In this document: in pieces, positions 48,815-56,980 of the stretch | Position numbering within the stretch: the stretch's first letter is position 1 | Layout of the letters: the number at the start of each line of letters is the position of its first letter | Origin: SpSt-501 sp037481615 | GTDB lineage: Bacteria > Desulfobacterota > Desulfobacteria > Desulfobacterales > SpSt-501 | Length of the DNA stretch: 64,000 bases | Reading direction: 5' to 3' (one strand) | Assembly: GCA_037481615.1 (NCBI GenBank) | Contig: JBBFLI010000005.1 | Made by a program: the position numbers and the translations under genes | The notes under the pieces: generated by a model | Told to the model about the DNA's origin: nothing | The model's input: the letters and a program-made list of their open reading frames with translations, nothing else | Database searches by the model: none

Positions 48815-51235
48815 ATGACCCCCGCCGTCTTCTTCTCCTCCGCCGCGGTGCTCGCCTTCGAAGTGCTCCTCGCCCGGGCCTTCGCCGTCACGCAGTGGAA
48901 TCATCTCTCCTTTCTCGTCATCGGCATCGCCCTCTTCGGTTATGCCGCCTCCGGGAGCTGGATCGCCTTCTCCGCAAAAGAACCCGCGTGTCGGACCGAT
49001 CCGTCAACGCCCGCCGTTCTCCTCACCCTTTCTCTCCTGGCGTCACTGTGCGCGCTGCGTTTCGTGCCCCTCGACTACCAGCGGCTTCTTCTCGAGCCGG
49101 TCCAGGCGGGCTATCTTTTCCTCAACTGCCTCGTCTTTTCCCTCCCCTTTTTCTTTGCCGGGGCGATCACCGCCTCGGCCTACCTGACCCGGCCGGAGAG
49201 AAGCGGCCGCATCTATGCCGCATCCCTTGCGGGATCGGCGACCGGTGTCGCCGCGCCGGCTTTTCTCTTGCCCTTTTTCAACCCGGGGACGCTGATCGCG
49301 GCGAGCGCGCTTCTTCCCCTCCTCCCCCTGCTGTGCCGGTTTTTACCGCCCGGAATCGCATCGTCCTCCTGCGGGCGGAGGGTACATGCCCGCAAAACGA
49401 AAGCCTTTGCCGCGATCGGCCTTCTCTTCGCCCTGGCCGCCCTGTCTCCCGGGGCCGACATCCTGCGCCGCCTTCCCCTTTCCGAATTCAAGTTTCTCAG
49501 CCACGCCCGCTCGTTTCCCGGAACCGAAATCCGCCGTGTGGCGCAGGATCTGCGCGGCGAGCTGGATCGGGTCCAAAGCCGCCACATCCGCTTCGCCCCC
49601 GGGCTGAGCCTGAATTATCGCGAGCCGCTCCCGGCGGCGGACGCCCTGGTGATCGACGGCGACCGGCCTGTCTTTCTCTATCCGCAAGGAACCGATCCGG
49701 CGCATTTCTCCACGATGTCCCTCTCCGGCCTCGTCTACCTTCTGCGCGATGGGCCGCCCCGACGGGTCCTCGTCGTCGTCTCCTCGGGAGGCCTTGCGCT
49801 TGCCGCCGCCCGCGCCGCCGGGGCGGCGGATATCCAGCTTTTCCATGCGAACCCCCATGTCGCCTCCCGTCTCGGCGGGCACTACGGCGTCCGATTCTCC
49901 TCCGGCCAGCTGCGCAGCGCACTTTCCCGCTCGCCGGCACCCTTCGACGTCATTCAGGTCGAGCACTGGGGGGCGAGCCTGCCCGGCGCCGAAGCGCTCG
50001 ACCAGGAGCACCTCTTCACCCGCGAGGCCTTTCTCGCCTTTCTCGAGCGGCTTGCGCCCGAAGGGGTGCTGGCCGTCTCCTGCCGCCTCCGGCTCCCGCC
50101 CGCGGACACGCTCCGCCTGTGGGCGACCGCGGCTGACGCGCTCGCGCGCCTGGGGATCGAGTCGCCGCCGGAGCATCTCTGGGTCTTCCGCTCGTGGGAC
50201 AGCGTCCTGTTTCTCCTCTTTCGCTCCCCCCCGCCGAACCGCGAGGAGCTGTTGTCGCGAGCGCAGGCGCTGCGCTTCGACCTCGTCTACGCCCGAAACG
50301 CCGCTCCCGGGCTGGCCAACCGCTTCCATGTCTTCGACCGGCCCTATCTCTTCGAAGAGCACCGACGTCTCGAGGAGGCATGGGAGAGAGGCGGAACCGG
50401 GCGCTATTTCCGCGAGTCCCTCCTTTCCGTCACCCCGCAGGGCGATCTTCGGCCCTTCCCCGGGAGCCAGGTGAAGTGGACCCGGCTCGCCGAACTCCAC
50501 CGCGCGCTCGGCGGCCGGGCGCACGTCCTCGGCTGGGCGGGCGAGGTGCTCGTCGCCTTGACCCTCGCCGGCGCCCTGACCGCGGCGATCGCGCTGCTCC
50601 TGCTGCCGCGGCTTTTTTCGCATCGCCGCCGGATCATCCCTTCCCGTGCGGGAGTTTTCGTTTTTCTCGCCCTGGGCGGGGGGTACATCTTTGCCGAGCT
50701 CTTCTTTCTATACGTCGGCAACTTCTGGCTGGGGGACCCCGGAACGAGCCTCGTTTTCACTCTGGGGGGGTTCCTCATCGCCTCGAGCATCGGCGGCCTC
50801 GTCTCCGGCGGGATCGGCGCCGCCCGAATGAAACACGCCGCGTTTTTTGCCGCCCTGGGTTTTCTTCTTCCGGCCGCGGCAGCGCTTCTCGGGCTGTCCT
50901 CGACCGCCGCGCTGGAGGCTCCCCGACGCTTCCTGTTCCATGCCGGTCTGGTCCTCGTCGCGGGGTTTACCGCAGGTCTTCCCTTCGCCCCGGCCATGCG
51001 CCATTTCGTCACCGAGCCGCGCGTCAAGGCGTACGCCTGGGCGGCGAACGGTTGTGCCTCGGCCGTCGCCTCGATCGCCTCCGCGGCGATCGCCCTCGAG
51101 ATCGGCCTGCACGGGATCGCCGCCGCTTCCTTGCTCTGCTATGCGGCCGCCTTCGGCGCATTCGCCCTTTCACACCGGCGAGCGGCGCCGCGGAAGCCCC
51201 CCGCCGGTATCGACTTTAGGAGGCTCGCACCCTGA
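48815..51235 (+). CDS. Spermine/spermidine-synthase-like multi-span membrane protein
   Basis: An 806-residue membrane protein. It starts with seven or so spans (EVLLARAFAVTQWNHLSFLVIG is the family opening), then has a soluble stretch of about 330 residues, then six more spans. This is the layout of membrane-bound spermine-synthase-like proteins of unknown role. The soluble part looks like a methyltransferase fold, but the SAM motif is weak (VLVVVSSGGLALAAARAAGA in place of GxGxG), so catalytic activity is doubtful. It starts 20 bases after pcm, and its stop overlaps the next start by one base. Confidence 0.72.
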   Translation: MTPAVFFSSAAVLAFEVLLARAFAVTQWNHLSFLVIGIALFGYAASGSWIAFSAKEPACRTDPSTPAVLLTLSLLASLCALRFVPLDYQRLLLEPVQAGYLFLNCLVFSLPFFFAGAITASAYLTRPERSGRIYAASLAGSATGVAAPAFLLPFFNPGTLIAASALLPLLPLLCRFLPPGIASSSCGRRVHARKTKAFAAIGLLFALAALSPGADILRRLPLSEFKFLSHARSFPGTEIRRVAQDLRGELDRVQSRHIRFAPGLSLNYREPLPAADALVIDGDRPVFLYPQGTDPAHFSTMSLSGLVYLLRDGPPRRVLVVVSSGGLALAAARAAGAADIQLFHANPHVASRLGGHYGVRFSSGQLRSALSRSPAPFDVIQVEHWGASLPGAEALDQEHLFTREAFLAFLERLAPEGVLAVSCRLRLPPADTLRLWATAADALARLGIESPPEHLWVFRSWDSVLFLLFRSPPPNREELLSRAQALRFDLVYARNAAPGLANRFHVFDRPYLFEEHRRLEEAWERGGTGRYFRESLLSVTPQGDLRPFPGSQVKWTRLAELHRALGGRAHVLGWAGEVLVALTLAGALTAAIALLLLPRLFSHRRRIIPSRAGVFVFLALGGGYIFAELFFLYVGNFWLGDPGTSLVFTLGGFLIASSIGGLVSGGIGAARMKHAAFFAALGFLLPAAAALLGLSSTAALEAPRRFLFHAGLVLVAGFTAGLPFAPAMRHFVTEPRVKAYAWAANGCASAVASIASAAIALEIGLHGIAAASLLCYAAAFGAFALSHRRAAPRKPPAGIDFRRLAP

Positions 51236-51498
51236 TGGAGATCCGGGTCGAACCGGGGGATGAAGCCCTGCTTTCCGGTCCCCTGTCGCCGCGTGCGGTC
51301 TGGTTGGGCGAACGCAGGCTCGCCGTGGTCGAGGTCCTCGACCGCTGGGCGGGGGCGGAAGCCGACTACGTGAAAATCCGCGCCGAGGACGGTGGGCTGT
51401 ACATCCTACGCCGGGAGCTGCGCACCGGGCTCTGGGAGCTGGCCGCCTATCAGGGGCCGGAGATTTCGGCCACCGGTGCCGGTGGGAACGATGTCTGA
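51235..51498 (+). CDS. DUF6504-like small protein
   Basis: An 87-residue protein. VVEVLDRWAGAEADYVKIRA followed by GGLYILRRE...GLWEL resembles the DUF6504 family, small proteins of unknown role. The match is by pattern only. It overlaps the upstream membrane protein gene by one base (TGATG), so it is probably co-translated with it. Confidence 0.55.
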   Translation: MEIRVEPGDEALLSGPLSPRAVWLGERRLAVVEVLDRWAGAEADYVKIRAEDGGLYILRRELRTGLWELAAYQGPEISATGAGGNDV

Positions 51499-51566
51499 GC
51501 GGGCCGGCTTGCTTTTGCCGCGCGGCATGGTTACAGGTGAAAAAAATCGAAGGTCAAGGGGGCGAA

Positions 51567-52070
51567 ATGAGCGAGGACCGGGCGATCGAGATCTTGAAAA
51601 ATGCGATTCTGCTTGAAAAACGAGGCAAGGCCTTCTACGGCAAGGTGGCCTCCCAGGCGGCCGCGAAGGCCGTCGCCGATTTCTTCCGCCTGATGGCCGA
51701 GGAAGAGGAGAAACACATCCGTCTGCTCTCGGAGCAGTTCAAGTCTTACCTGAAAGGCGGCCGCTTCCAGCCCGCCGGGACTCGCGGGACCGAGGAGTTC
51801 CAGACAGCCGCCGAGGTGCTGCGCCCCGAGATGCGCCGACAGATCGCCGCCGCGGAGTTCGAAGCCGCCGCCGTGGCCGCCGCCATGGGTTTCGAGAAGG
51901 CGGCGGTCGAACTCTACGCCAAGCGGGCTGCGGAAGCCGTCGACCCGGACGAGAAATCGCTCTACGGGTGGCTCGCCCGCTGGGAGACGGGGCACCTCGA
52001 GTTTCTCGCCCGGCTCGACCGGGAAATCACGGAGACGATCTGGCACGACAACCGCTTCTGGCCTTTCTGA
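51567..52070 (+). CDS. Rubrerythrin/ferritin-like diiron protein
   Basis: A 167-residue four-helix ferritin-like protein. Di-iron ligands are visible in pairs: E in LLEKRGKAFYGK (near residue 17), EEEEKH (near 50), E in EFEAAAVAAAMGFEKAAVELY (about 92-112), and ETGHLEFL (about 140-147). It ends HDNRFWPF, typical of deltaproteobacterial members. It lacks the C-terminal rubredoxin domain of true rubrerythrin. It probably helps detoxify peroxide or hold iron in an anaerobe. The ATG at 51567 is chosen over 51537 because family-like helix sequence starts there. Confidence 0.82.
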   Translation: MSEDRAIEILKNAILLEKRGKAFYGKVASQAAAKAVADFFRLMAEEEEKHIRLLSEQFKSYLKGGRFQPAGTRGTEEFQTAAEVLRPEMRRQIAAAEFEAAAVAAAMGFEKAAVELYAKRAAEAVDPDEKSLYGWLARWETGHLEFLARLDREITETIWHDNRFWPF

Positions 52071-52112
52071 CTCCGCGCCGGGAGCGGGAATCGATCGGAC
52101 CCGGAAAAGCCT

Positions 52113-52889
52113 TCAGCGGTTCCTCCAGACCGGGGGACGCTTCTCCAGAAAAGCGCGGATCCCCTCCCGGGCGTCCTCGGCGAGGAGGTTGAGCGCGATC
52201 GTGTGCTTGGCGTAGTGGAGCGCCTTCTCGTCGGTGGCGTCCACTTGCGCGTAGAAACCCTGTTTCCCGATCGCCAGCACGAGTCGGCTGGCGCGCGCGA
52301 TCTCCGCGGCCAGCTGCTCGGTTTCGCCGCTCAACCTCTCGGCGGGCACGACGCGGTTGACGAGCCCCAGCCGGCAGGCCTCCGCGGCCGGCACCTCCCT
52401 TCCCGTGAGGAGCATTTCGAGTGCCGCCTTGCGGCCGATCGCGCGGCTGAGGGCCGTCATCGGGGTCGTGCAGAAGAGGCCGATTTTGACCCCCGGCGCG
52501 GCGAAGCGCGCCCCCTCCTCGGCGACGGCAAGATCGCACCAGGCGACGAGCTGGCAGCCGGCCGCGGTCGCCATGCCCTGCACCTGGGCGATCACGGGCT
52601 GCGGGATCTCGTGCAAAAGCTGCATCATGCGGTTGCAGCGGTCGAAGATCTCCCGCGCCGCGTGCATCCCCACGTCCTTCATCTCCGAGAGATCGTGCCC
52701 GGCGCAGAAATGTCTGCCTGCGCCGCGGATGACGATCACCTTGATTCCCTCATCGCCTGCCGCCTCTTGCAGTGCATGGATGATCTCGGCGATCATGCGG
52801 CGGGAGAGGGCATTGGCTTTCTGGGGATGGTTCAGGGTGAGAAAGCCGACCGGCCCGCGGGCTTCGTAAAGGATCCGTTCGTAGTCCAT
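52113..52889 (-). CDS. ECHDC3-like crotonase-fold protein lacking the catalytic glutamates
   Basis: A 258-residue crotonase-fold protein. The backbone motifs are intact (FCAGHDLSEM for the oxyanion hole, then ATAAGCQLVAWCDLAVA). But both hydratase glutamates are missing: the positions read GCQLV (Gln) and APGVKIGLF (Gly), where the enzyme at 29242 has Glu. This combination, with GLFCTTPMTAL, matches animal ECHDC3 and its bacterial relatives, whose reaction is unknown. It is therefore unlikely to be an enoyl-CoA hydratase. It follows the terminator of the zinc-ribbon gene on the minus strand and has GGGGGC before the ATG. Confidence 0.85.
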   Translation of the reverse strand: MDYERILYEARGPVGFLTLNHPQKANALSRRMIAEIIHALQEAAGDEGIKVIVIRGAGRHFCAGHDLSEMKDVGMHAAREIFDRCNRMMQLLHEIPQPVIAQVQGMATAAGCQLVAWCDLAVAEEGARFAAPGVKIGLFCTTPMTALSRAIGRKAALEMLLTGREVPAAEACRLGLVNRVVPAERLSGETEQLAAEIARASRLVLAIGKQGFYAQVDATDEKALHYAKHTIALNLLAEDAREGIRAFLEKRPPVWRNR

Positions 52890-52914
52890 GCCGCCCCCTT
52901 GTTTTGCAAATCAA

Positions 52915-52938
52915 AAGGGCGGCGTCGCCGCCGCCCTT
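52915..52938 (-). terminator. Rho-independent terminator after the zinc-ribbon gene
   Basis: Arms AAGGGCGGCG and CGCCGCCCTT with a 4-base loop, followed on the minus strand by TTTTGATTTG. Confidence 0.75.
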
Positions 52939-52988
52939 CTCCGTTGGCCCGCCCGGGGAGAAATGAGCCTCGCCCGGTCGTCCTGCGC

Positions 52989-53183
52989 TCACTGTCCGCC
53001 GCGTCCATCGTCACAGGCGTCGTCATCGCGATGAAAGCGGGAATGTTCCGCCGTAGGGCTCAGGTCGCAAACCGGGAGTTTTTCGGCCGTGCGCATCGGT
53101 TTGCCGCAGCACTCGGGCACTCCCGACTCCTTTTCCGACGTCTCTTTGCGCTTCCCGCAGTTCTCACATTCGAACACCGTCAT
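52989..53183 (-). CDS. Small zinc-ribbon protein
   Basis: A 64-residue protein. CENCG (residues 6-10) and CCGKPM (about 25-30) form a probable zinc ribbon; a third element, CDLSPTAEHSRF, then an acidic tail CDDGRGG follow. Short proteins with this shape occur in sulfate reducers and relatives; their role is unknown. It is expressed from its own promoter with a perfect TTGACA and closed by a good terminator, so it is a single-gene unit, likely well transcribed. Confidence 0.7.
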   Translation of the reverse strand: MTVFECENCGKRKETSEKESGVPECCGKPMRTAEKLPVCDLSPTAEHSRFHRDDDACDDGRGGQ

Positions 53184-53215
53184 GGCGGCCTCCTTGTCAC
53201 CCCGGATCGCTTGCG

Positions 53216-53245
53216 AATTTAGGCAATTTGAAACCGCAGTGTCAA
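53216..53245 (-). promoter_or_regulatory. Sigma-70 promoter of the zinc-ribbon gene
   Basis: On the minus strand TTGACA (53245-53240), then 17-18 bases to CTAAAT/TAAATT (53222-53216). The -35 box is perfect; the -10 box is modest. The start would be about 25 bases before the ATG, which has AAGGAGG. Confidence 0.55.
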
Positions 53246-53273
53246 GAGCAGAAAGCGGCGATCCCCGCGGCGG

Positions 53274-54515
53274 TCAGGCGGTCAAGACCCCGACCACGGC
53301 GCCGACGAGGCAGCAGGTGATCGTCCCGGAGACGAGCGATCGCATACCGAGGCTCACGATCTCCGCTCGCCGCTCGGGGGCCATGGCGCCCAGGCCGCCG
53401 ATCATGATCCCGAGACTCCCCGGGTTGGCGAAACCGCAGAGGGCGTAGGTGAGAATGAGCAGGCTCCGCTCCCCGAGCACCCCCTGCGGCAGGCGCGCCA
53501 TCTCCACGTAGGCGATGAGTTCGTTCAAGACGGTCTTCTTGCCCATGAGCGCACCCGCGGCTTGCGCCTCGCCCCAGGGGACGCCCATCAACCAGCAGAC
53601 CGGCGCCATGAGCGCGCCCAGGAGACGCTCGAGGCTCACCGGGGATCCCCCCCAACCCGGGATCAGGCCGAGACCCAGGTTCACCAGGTGCACGAGAGCC
53701 ACCAGAACGATCAGCATGGCGACGATTTGAAACAGGAGCTCGATCCCCTGGATCGTTCCCCGGGTCACGGCGTCCACCGCGCCCGAGGCGGTCTCGGGCG
53801 GTCGCGCTTCGCCCTCGGTGACCTCCGCCGTTTCCGGGATCATGATCTTCGCTACCGTGATCGATGCGGGCAGGCTGAGCAGCGAGGCGACCAAGATGTG
53901 CCCCAGGGCGTCGGGCACCCGATCGCGCAGCAGAGCCGCGTAGAGCGCCATGACCGTGCCGGCGATGTTCGCCATGCCGCAGGTCATGACCGAAAAGAGC
54001 TCGCTTCGCGTGAGGCGGGCCAAATACGGGCGGATGAAGAGCGGCGCCTCCACCATGCCGACGAAGACGTTCACCGAGTTCGCGAGCCCCTCGGCCCCGC
54101 CGATGCCGAGCGTCTTTTTCAGGCCGAAGGAAAAGACGCGCACGATCCAGGGCAGAACGCCCCAGTAGAAGAGAAGCGAGGAGAGGGCGCTCATCAAGAG
54201 CACCATGGGCAGGGCCTGGAAAGCGAGGATGAAGCCTGCGCCGGGATAGGGCTCGGTGAAGGGAAGCGGGCCGCCGCCCAGGTAACCGAAAACGAAGGAG
54301 GTGCCGGCGAGCGAGGCCTCCTGCAGCGAGGCGACCAGGCGGTTGAGGAGCGAGAACACCTCGCGCGCCGGCGGCACCTTGAGCAGAAGCAGTCCGCCGA
54401 GGAAGGTGAGCAACACCCCCTTGGCGACAAGCCGCGGGTCGACCCGGCGGCGTTTCTCGCCCAGTCCCCAGGCAAGCAGCAGAAAGCAAAGGACCCCCAG
54501 CGCGCTTTGCCACAT
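53274..54515 (-). CDS. nupC: Concentrative nucleoside transporter (NupC family)
   Basis: A 413-residue membrane protein of the CNT family, which imports nucleosides with H+ or Na+. Family landmarks are SFVFGYLGGG (about residue 73), VMTCGMANIAGTVMALYA (about 180-200), and GKKTVLNELIAYVEMA and ILTYALCGFANPGSLGIMIGGLG (about 330-390), which line the substrate and ion sites. About ten hydrophobic spans are seen. It starts three bases after the methyltransferase stop on the minus strand and so is probably co-translated with it. Confidence 0.9.
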   Translation of the reverse strand: MWQSALGVLCFLLLAWGLGEKRRRVDPRLVAKGVLLTFLGGLLLLKVPPAREVFSLLNRLVASLQEASLAGTSFVFGYLGGGPLPFTEPYPGAGFILAFQALPMVLLMSALSSLLFYWGVLPWIVRVFSFGLKKTLGIGGAEGLANSVNVFVGMVEAPLFIRPYLARLTRSELFSVMTCGMANIAGTVMALYAALLRDRVPDALGHILVASLLSLPASITVAKIMIPETAEVTEGEARPPETASGAVDAVTRGTIQGIELLFQIVAMLIVLVALVHLVNLGLGLIPGWGGSPVSLERLLGALMAPVCWLMGVPWGEAQAAGALMGKKTVLNELIAYVEMARLPQGVLGERSLLILTYALCGFANPGSLGIMIGGLGAMAPERRAEIVSLGMRSLVSGTITCCLVGAVVGVLTA

Positions 54516-54517
54516 CC

Positions 54518-55087
54518 TCAGCCTCCGCCCCTGCGGCGGGCGACGAGCGAAGCCAGTCTCCTCGGCCCCTCCCCTTCGCCTTCGGTCTCGAACTCGCGGT
54601 AGGAGAGCACATGGAGGGCAAGAAAACTGTGCAGGAGCTCGTTTTCCCTCAGGTAGTAGTCGCGGCGGCGACGGCCGGTGGCGGCGGCGGGATCGGGGGG
54701 CTCGAGCAGGCTCTCGAAAATGAGCACGCCCCCCGGCCGCAGGCCCTCGCGCAACCCGGGGAAAAGCCGGCGGTTCACGTAGAGGACATTCACGATCAGG
54801 TCGTAGCGCTCCCGCGGGATGTCGAAGAGATCGAGATCGGCGCAGACCGCCCGGACCCGCGGGTTTTTCCCCGCGAAGCGGGAAAGCCCCTCCTCGGCGA
54901 TATCCACGGCGTCGACCGCGAATCCCTGTTCGGCGAGGAAGAGAGCGTTTCTGCCGTTGCCGGCCGCCACGTCCAGCGCGCGCCGGCCCGGGGCGAGGGC
55001 GAAGAAATCCCGGACGACCTCCGCGGGCTCGCGGGGGGAATCCTGGCGGCGGTACTTCTCGTTCCAGTGCAGGCGGTCCGCGAGCAA
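54518..55087 (-). CDS. Class I SAM-dependent methyltransferase (TehB-like)
   Basis: A 189-residue methyltransferase. WNEKYRRQDS at the start and motif I ALDVAAGNGRNALFLAEQG near 41 are typical; later motifs are VDAVDIAEEG and PGGVLIFESLLEP. It resembles TehB-like and thiopurine-type small-molecule methyltransferases, but substrate is unknown. I use a TTG start (55087) because GGAGG lies five bases upstream and the family sequence begins there; the longer frame to 55288 overlaps the divergent molybdoenzyme gene and is not credible. NupC follows after two bases. Confidence 0.75.
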   Translation of the reverse strand: MLADRLHWNEKYRRQDSPREPAEVVRDFFALAPGRRALDVAAGNGRNALFLAEQGFAVDAVDIAEEGLSRFAGKNPRVRAVCADLDLFDIPRERYDLIVNVLYVNRRLFPGLREGLRPGGVLIFESLLEPPDPAAATGRRRRDYYLRENELLHSFLALHVLSYREFETEGEGEGPRRLASLVARRRGGG

Positions 55088-55140
55088 GTCAGCCTCCGCG
55101 GCCTTGGAAACTCGAGCCCGCTCTGCTATCCTGGCGGCGC

Positions 55141-55845
55141 ATGCAGAACGCGAAGCGTCCCTGCCCCACCGCGGGCTTCGAGAGGTCTTCCGGCCCGGCT
55201 CTACCGGGGCGGCGGCGTTTTCTCGCCCGGCTTCTCGCCTTGGCGGGCATGACGGCCGGTTTCCGTATCTCGGGGGGGGCCTCCGCATCCCCCCCCACCC
55301 GGCGGATCCTCCCCCCCGGCACCCGGGCCGAGACCCTGCTCGAAGAAAACCCGGCCCATCTCGACATCCGCCACCTCGAGATCACCCCGCCCGGGCTGCG
55401 CGGGGTGATGGGCCAGAGAGCCGCGCCGGTCGAGCTCAAGGATTTCGCGCTCACCGTCGAAGGCCTCGTGGAGCGGACCATCCGCCTGCCCTACGGGGAA
55501 TTGACCGCCCTGCCCTCTGTCGCGCGTCGCGCGCTGCTCGTCTGCCCGGGGACCTTTTCGTTTCTTGCGCTCTGGAAGGGGGTCCGCCTGGTCGAACTCC
55601 TCGAGCGCGCGGGAAGGCGCGCGGGGGCGCGCTTCGTCGACATCGCAACCCGCCCGGATGCTTACGGCGGCCGCGTCGAGCGCTTTTCGCTCGCGGAAAT
55701 CGGCTCCGACCGCCTCCTTCTTGCCTGGGCGGTCGACGGCGGCCCCTTGCCCGAGCCCCACGGCCATCCCCTTCGGCTCGTCGCCGAGGACCGCTACGGA
55801 AACCTCTGGGTCAAGTACGTCGAGTTCGTGCGTCTCGTCGGCTGA
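55141..55845 (+). CDS. Tat-exported sulfite-oxidase-fold molybdoenzyme (YedY/MsrP-like)
   Basis: A 234-residue periplasmic molybdopterin protein. A twin-arginine signal RRRFLARLLALAG is at residues 24-36. The sulfite-oxidase fold follows, with C135 (ALLVCPGTF) as the likely Mo ligand. It resembles YedY/MsrP, which repairs methionine sulfoxide, but is shorter (MsrP about 330) and lacks the MsrQ haem partner nearby. Function is not certain. It converges on pdxA and diverges from the methyltransferase gene by 53 bases. Confidence 0.8.
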   Translation: MQNAKRPCPTAGFERSSGPALPGRRRFLARLLALAGMTAGFRISGGASASPPTRRILPPGTRAETLLEENPAHLDIRHLEITPPGLRGVMGQRAAPVELKDFALTVEGLVERTIRLPYGELTALPSVARRALLVCPGTFSFLALWKGVRLVELLERAGRRAGARFVDIATRPDAYGGRVERFSLAEIGSDRLLLAWAVDGGPLPEPHGHPLRLVAEDRYGNLWVKYVEFVRLVG

Positions 55846-55883
55846 AAGCAAAAGGCGCCGACGCCTGAACCGCGGGCTCCCGT

Positions 55884-56921
55884 TCAGCTCCGCGGGCGGC
55901 CGCCGGCGAGCCGGGCCGCAAGGCGGATCGCCTCGATCATCGATTGCGGGTTCGCCCGCCCCTCGCCCGCTTTCCCGAAGGCCGTCCCGTGATCCACCGA
56001 AACGCGGATGATCGGCAGACCCAAGGTCACGTTCACCCCCGCCATCTGACCCCAGGAGCCGCTGCGGGCGTCGAACTGAAAGCCCACGAGCTTGGTCGGG
56101 ATATGGCCCTGGTCATGGTACATGACGACGACCAGGTCGTACATCCCGCCGCGCATTTTGGAGAAGACCGTGTCCGCCGGAAGCGGCCCCTCGGCGTCGA
56201 TTCCTACGGCGCGGGCGTCGGCGACGGCCGGGGCGATCTCCTCGTCATCCTCGCGCCCGAAGAGCCCGCCCTCGCCGCAGTGGGGGTTCAAGCCGGCGAC
56301 CGCGATCCGGGGCTTTTCGATCCCCAGGCGCCGGAGCGCCTCATGGGCGAGGCGGATCACCTCGAGAACCCGACCCCGCTTCACCCGCTCACAGGCCTCG
56401 CGCAGCGAGACATGGGTCGAGACGTGGGCCACGCGGAAGTCCCCCTCGGCGAGCATCATCGAGTAGTTGCGCGTCCCGGTCAGCTCGGCGTAGATCTCGG
56501 TGTGGCCGGCGTAGTGATATCCCGCGGCGTTGATCGCCGCCTTGTTGATCGGGCCGGTCACGGTGGCGTCGATCTCGCCCGCCATGGCGAGCTCGATCAC
56601 CTTGGCCACGTACTCGAAGGAGGCCTTCCCCTGCTCGGCCGTCACCTGCTTGTGGCGGAGCTGTTCCAGGGGCATGTTTTCGAGATCGAAGACATCGATC
56701 GTGCCGAAGGAAAACCGCGCTGCCGCGACGCGCCGGCAGGAGGCGGTCTTGAGCTCGAGCCGGCTGAAGCGCACCGCGTTCTCGATGACGCGCGCATCCC
56801 CCACGACGAGCGGCCTGCAGATGTCGTAGATCTCTCTTTCGGCGAGCGCCTTGGCGCAGATCTCGGGGCCGATGCCCCCGGGATCCCCCATGCTGATGCC
56901 GACGATCGGAAGCCGTTCCAT
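55884..56921 (-). CDS. pdxA: PdxA2-type 4-hydroxythreonine-4-phosphate / 4-phospho-threonate dehydrogenase
   Basis: A 345-residue PdxA-family enzyme, which oxidises and decarboxylates a 3-hydroxy-4-phospho acid with NAD. Family residues are in TGPINKAA, GHTEIYAEL, NPHCGEGG and YHDQGHIPTKLVGF (metal histidines). The stretch MMLAEGDFRVAHVSTHVSLREA matches PdxA2 paralogues, which act in D-threonate and D-erythronate breakdown, better than vitamin B6-synthesis PdxA. A location beside a LarA-type gene and a TRAP transporter supports a catabolic role. The ATG at 56921 has AAGGAA upstream. Confidence 0.85.
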   Translation of the reverse strand: MERLPIVGISMGDPGGIGPEICAKALAEREIYDICRPLVVGDARVIENAVRFSRLELKTASCRRVAAARFSFGTIDVFDLENMPLEQLRHKQVTAEQGKASFEYVAKVIELAMAGEIDATVTGPINKAAINAAGYHYAGHTEIYAELTGTRNYSMMLAEGDFRVAHVSTHVSLREACERVKRGRVLEVIRLAHEALRRLGIEKPRIAVAGLNPHCGEGGLFGREDDEEIAPAVADARAVGIDAEGPLPADTVFSKMRGGMYDLVVVMYHDQGHIPTKLVGFQFDARSGSWGQMAGVNVTLGLPIIRVSVDHGTAFGKAGEGRANPQSMIEAIRLAARLAGGRPRS

Positions 56922-56980
56922 GTCGTTCCTTTTCACTGCAGATTCCGTGAGCCGGTCGCCTTGGGTCTCCCCGCGGCGCA

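Noticed and set aside
55088..55288. 67-codon N-terminal extension of the methyltransferase
   Set aside because: It overlaps the divergent Tat-exported molybdoenzyme gene, and a TTG with a GGAGG site fits the family start.
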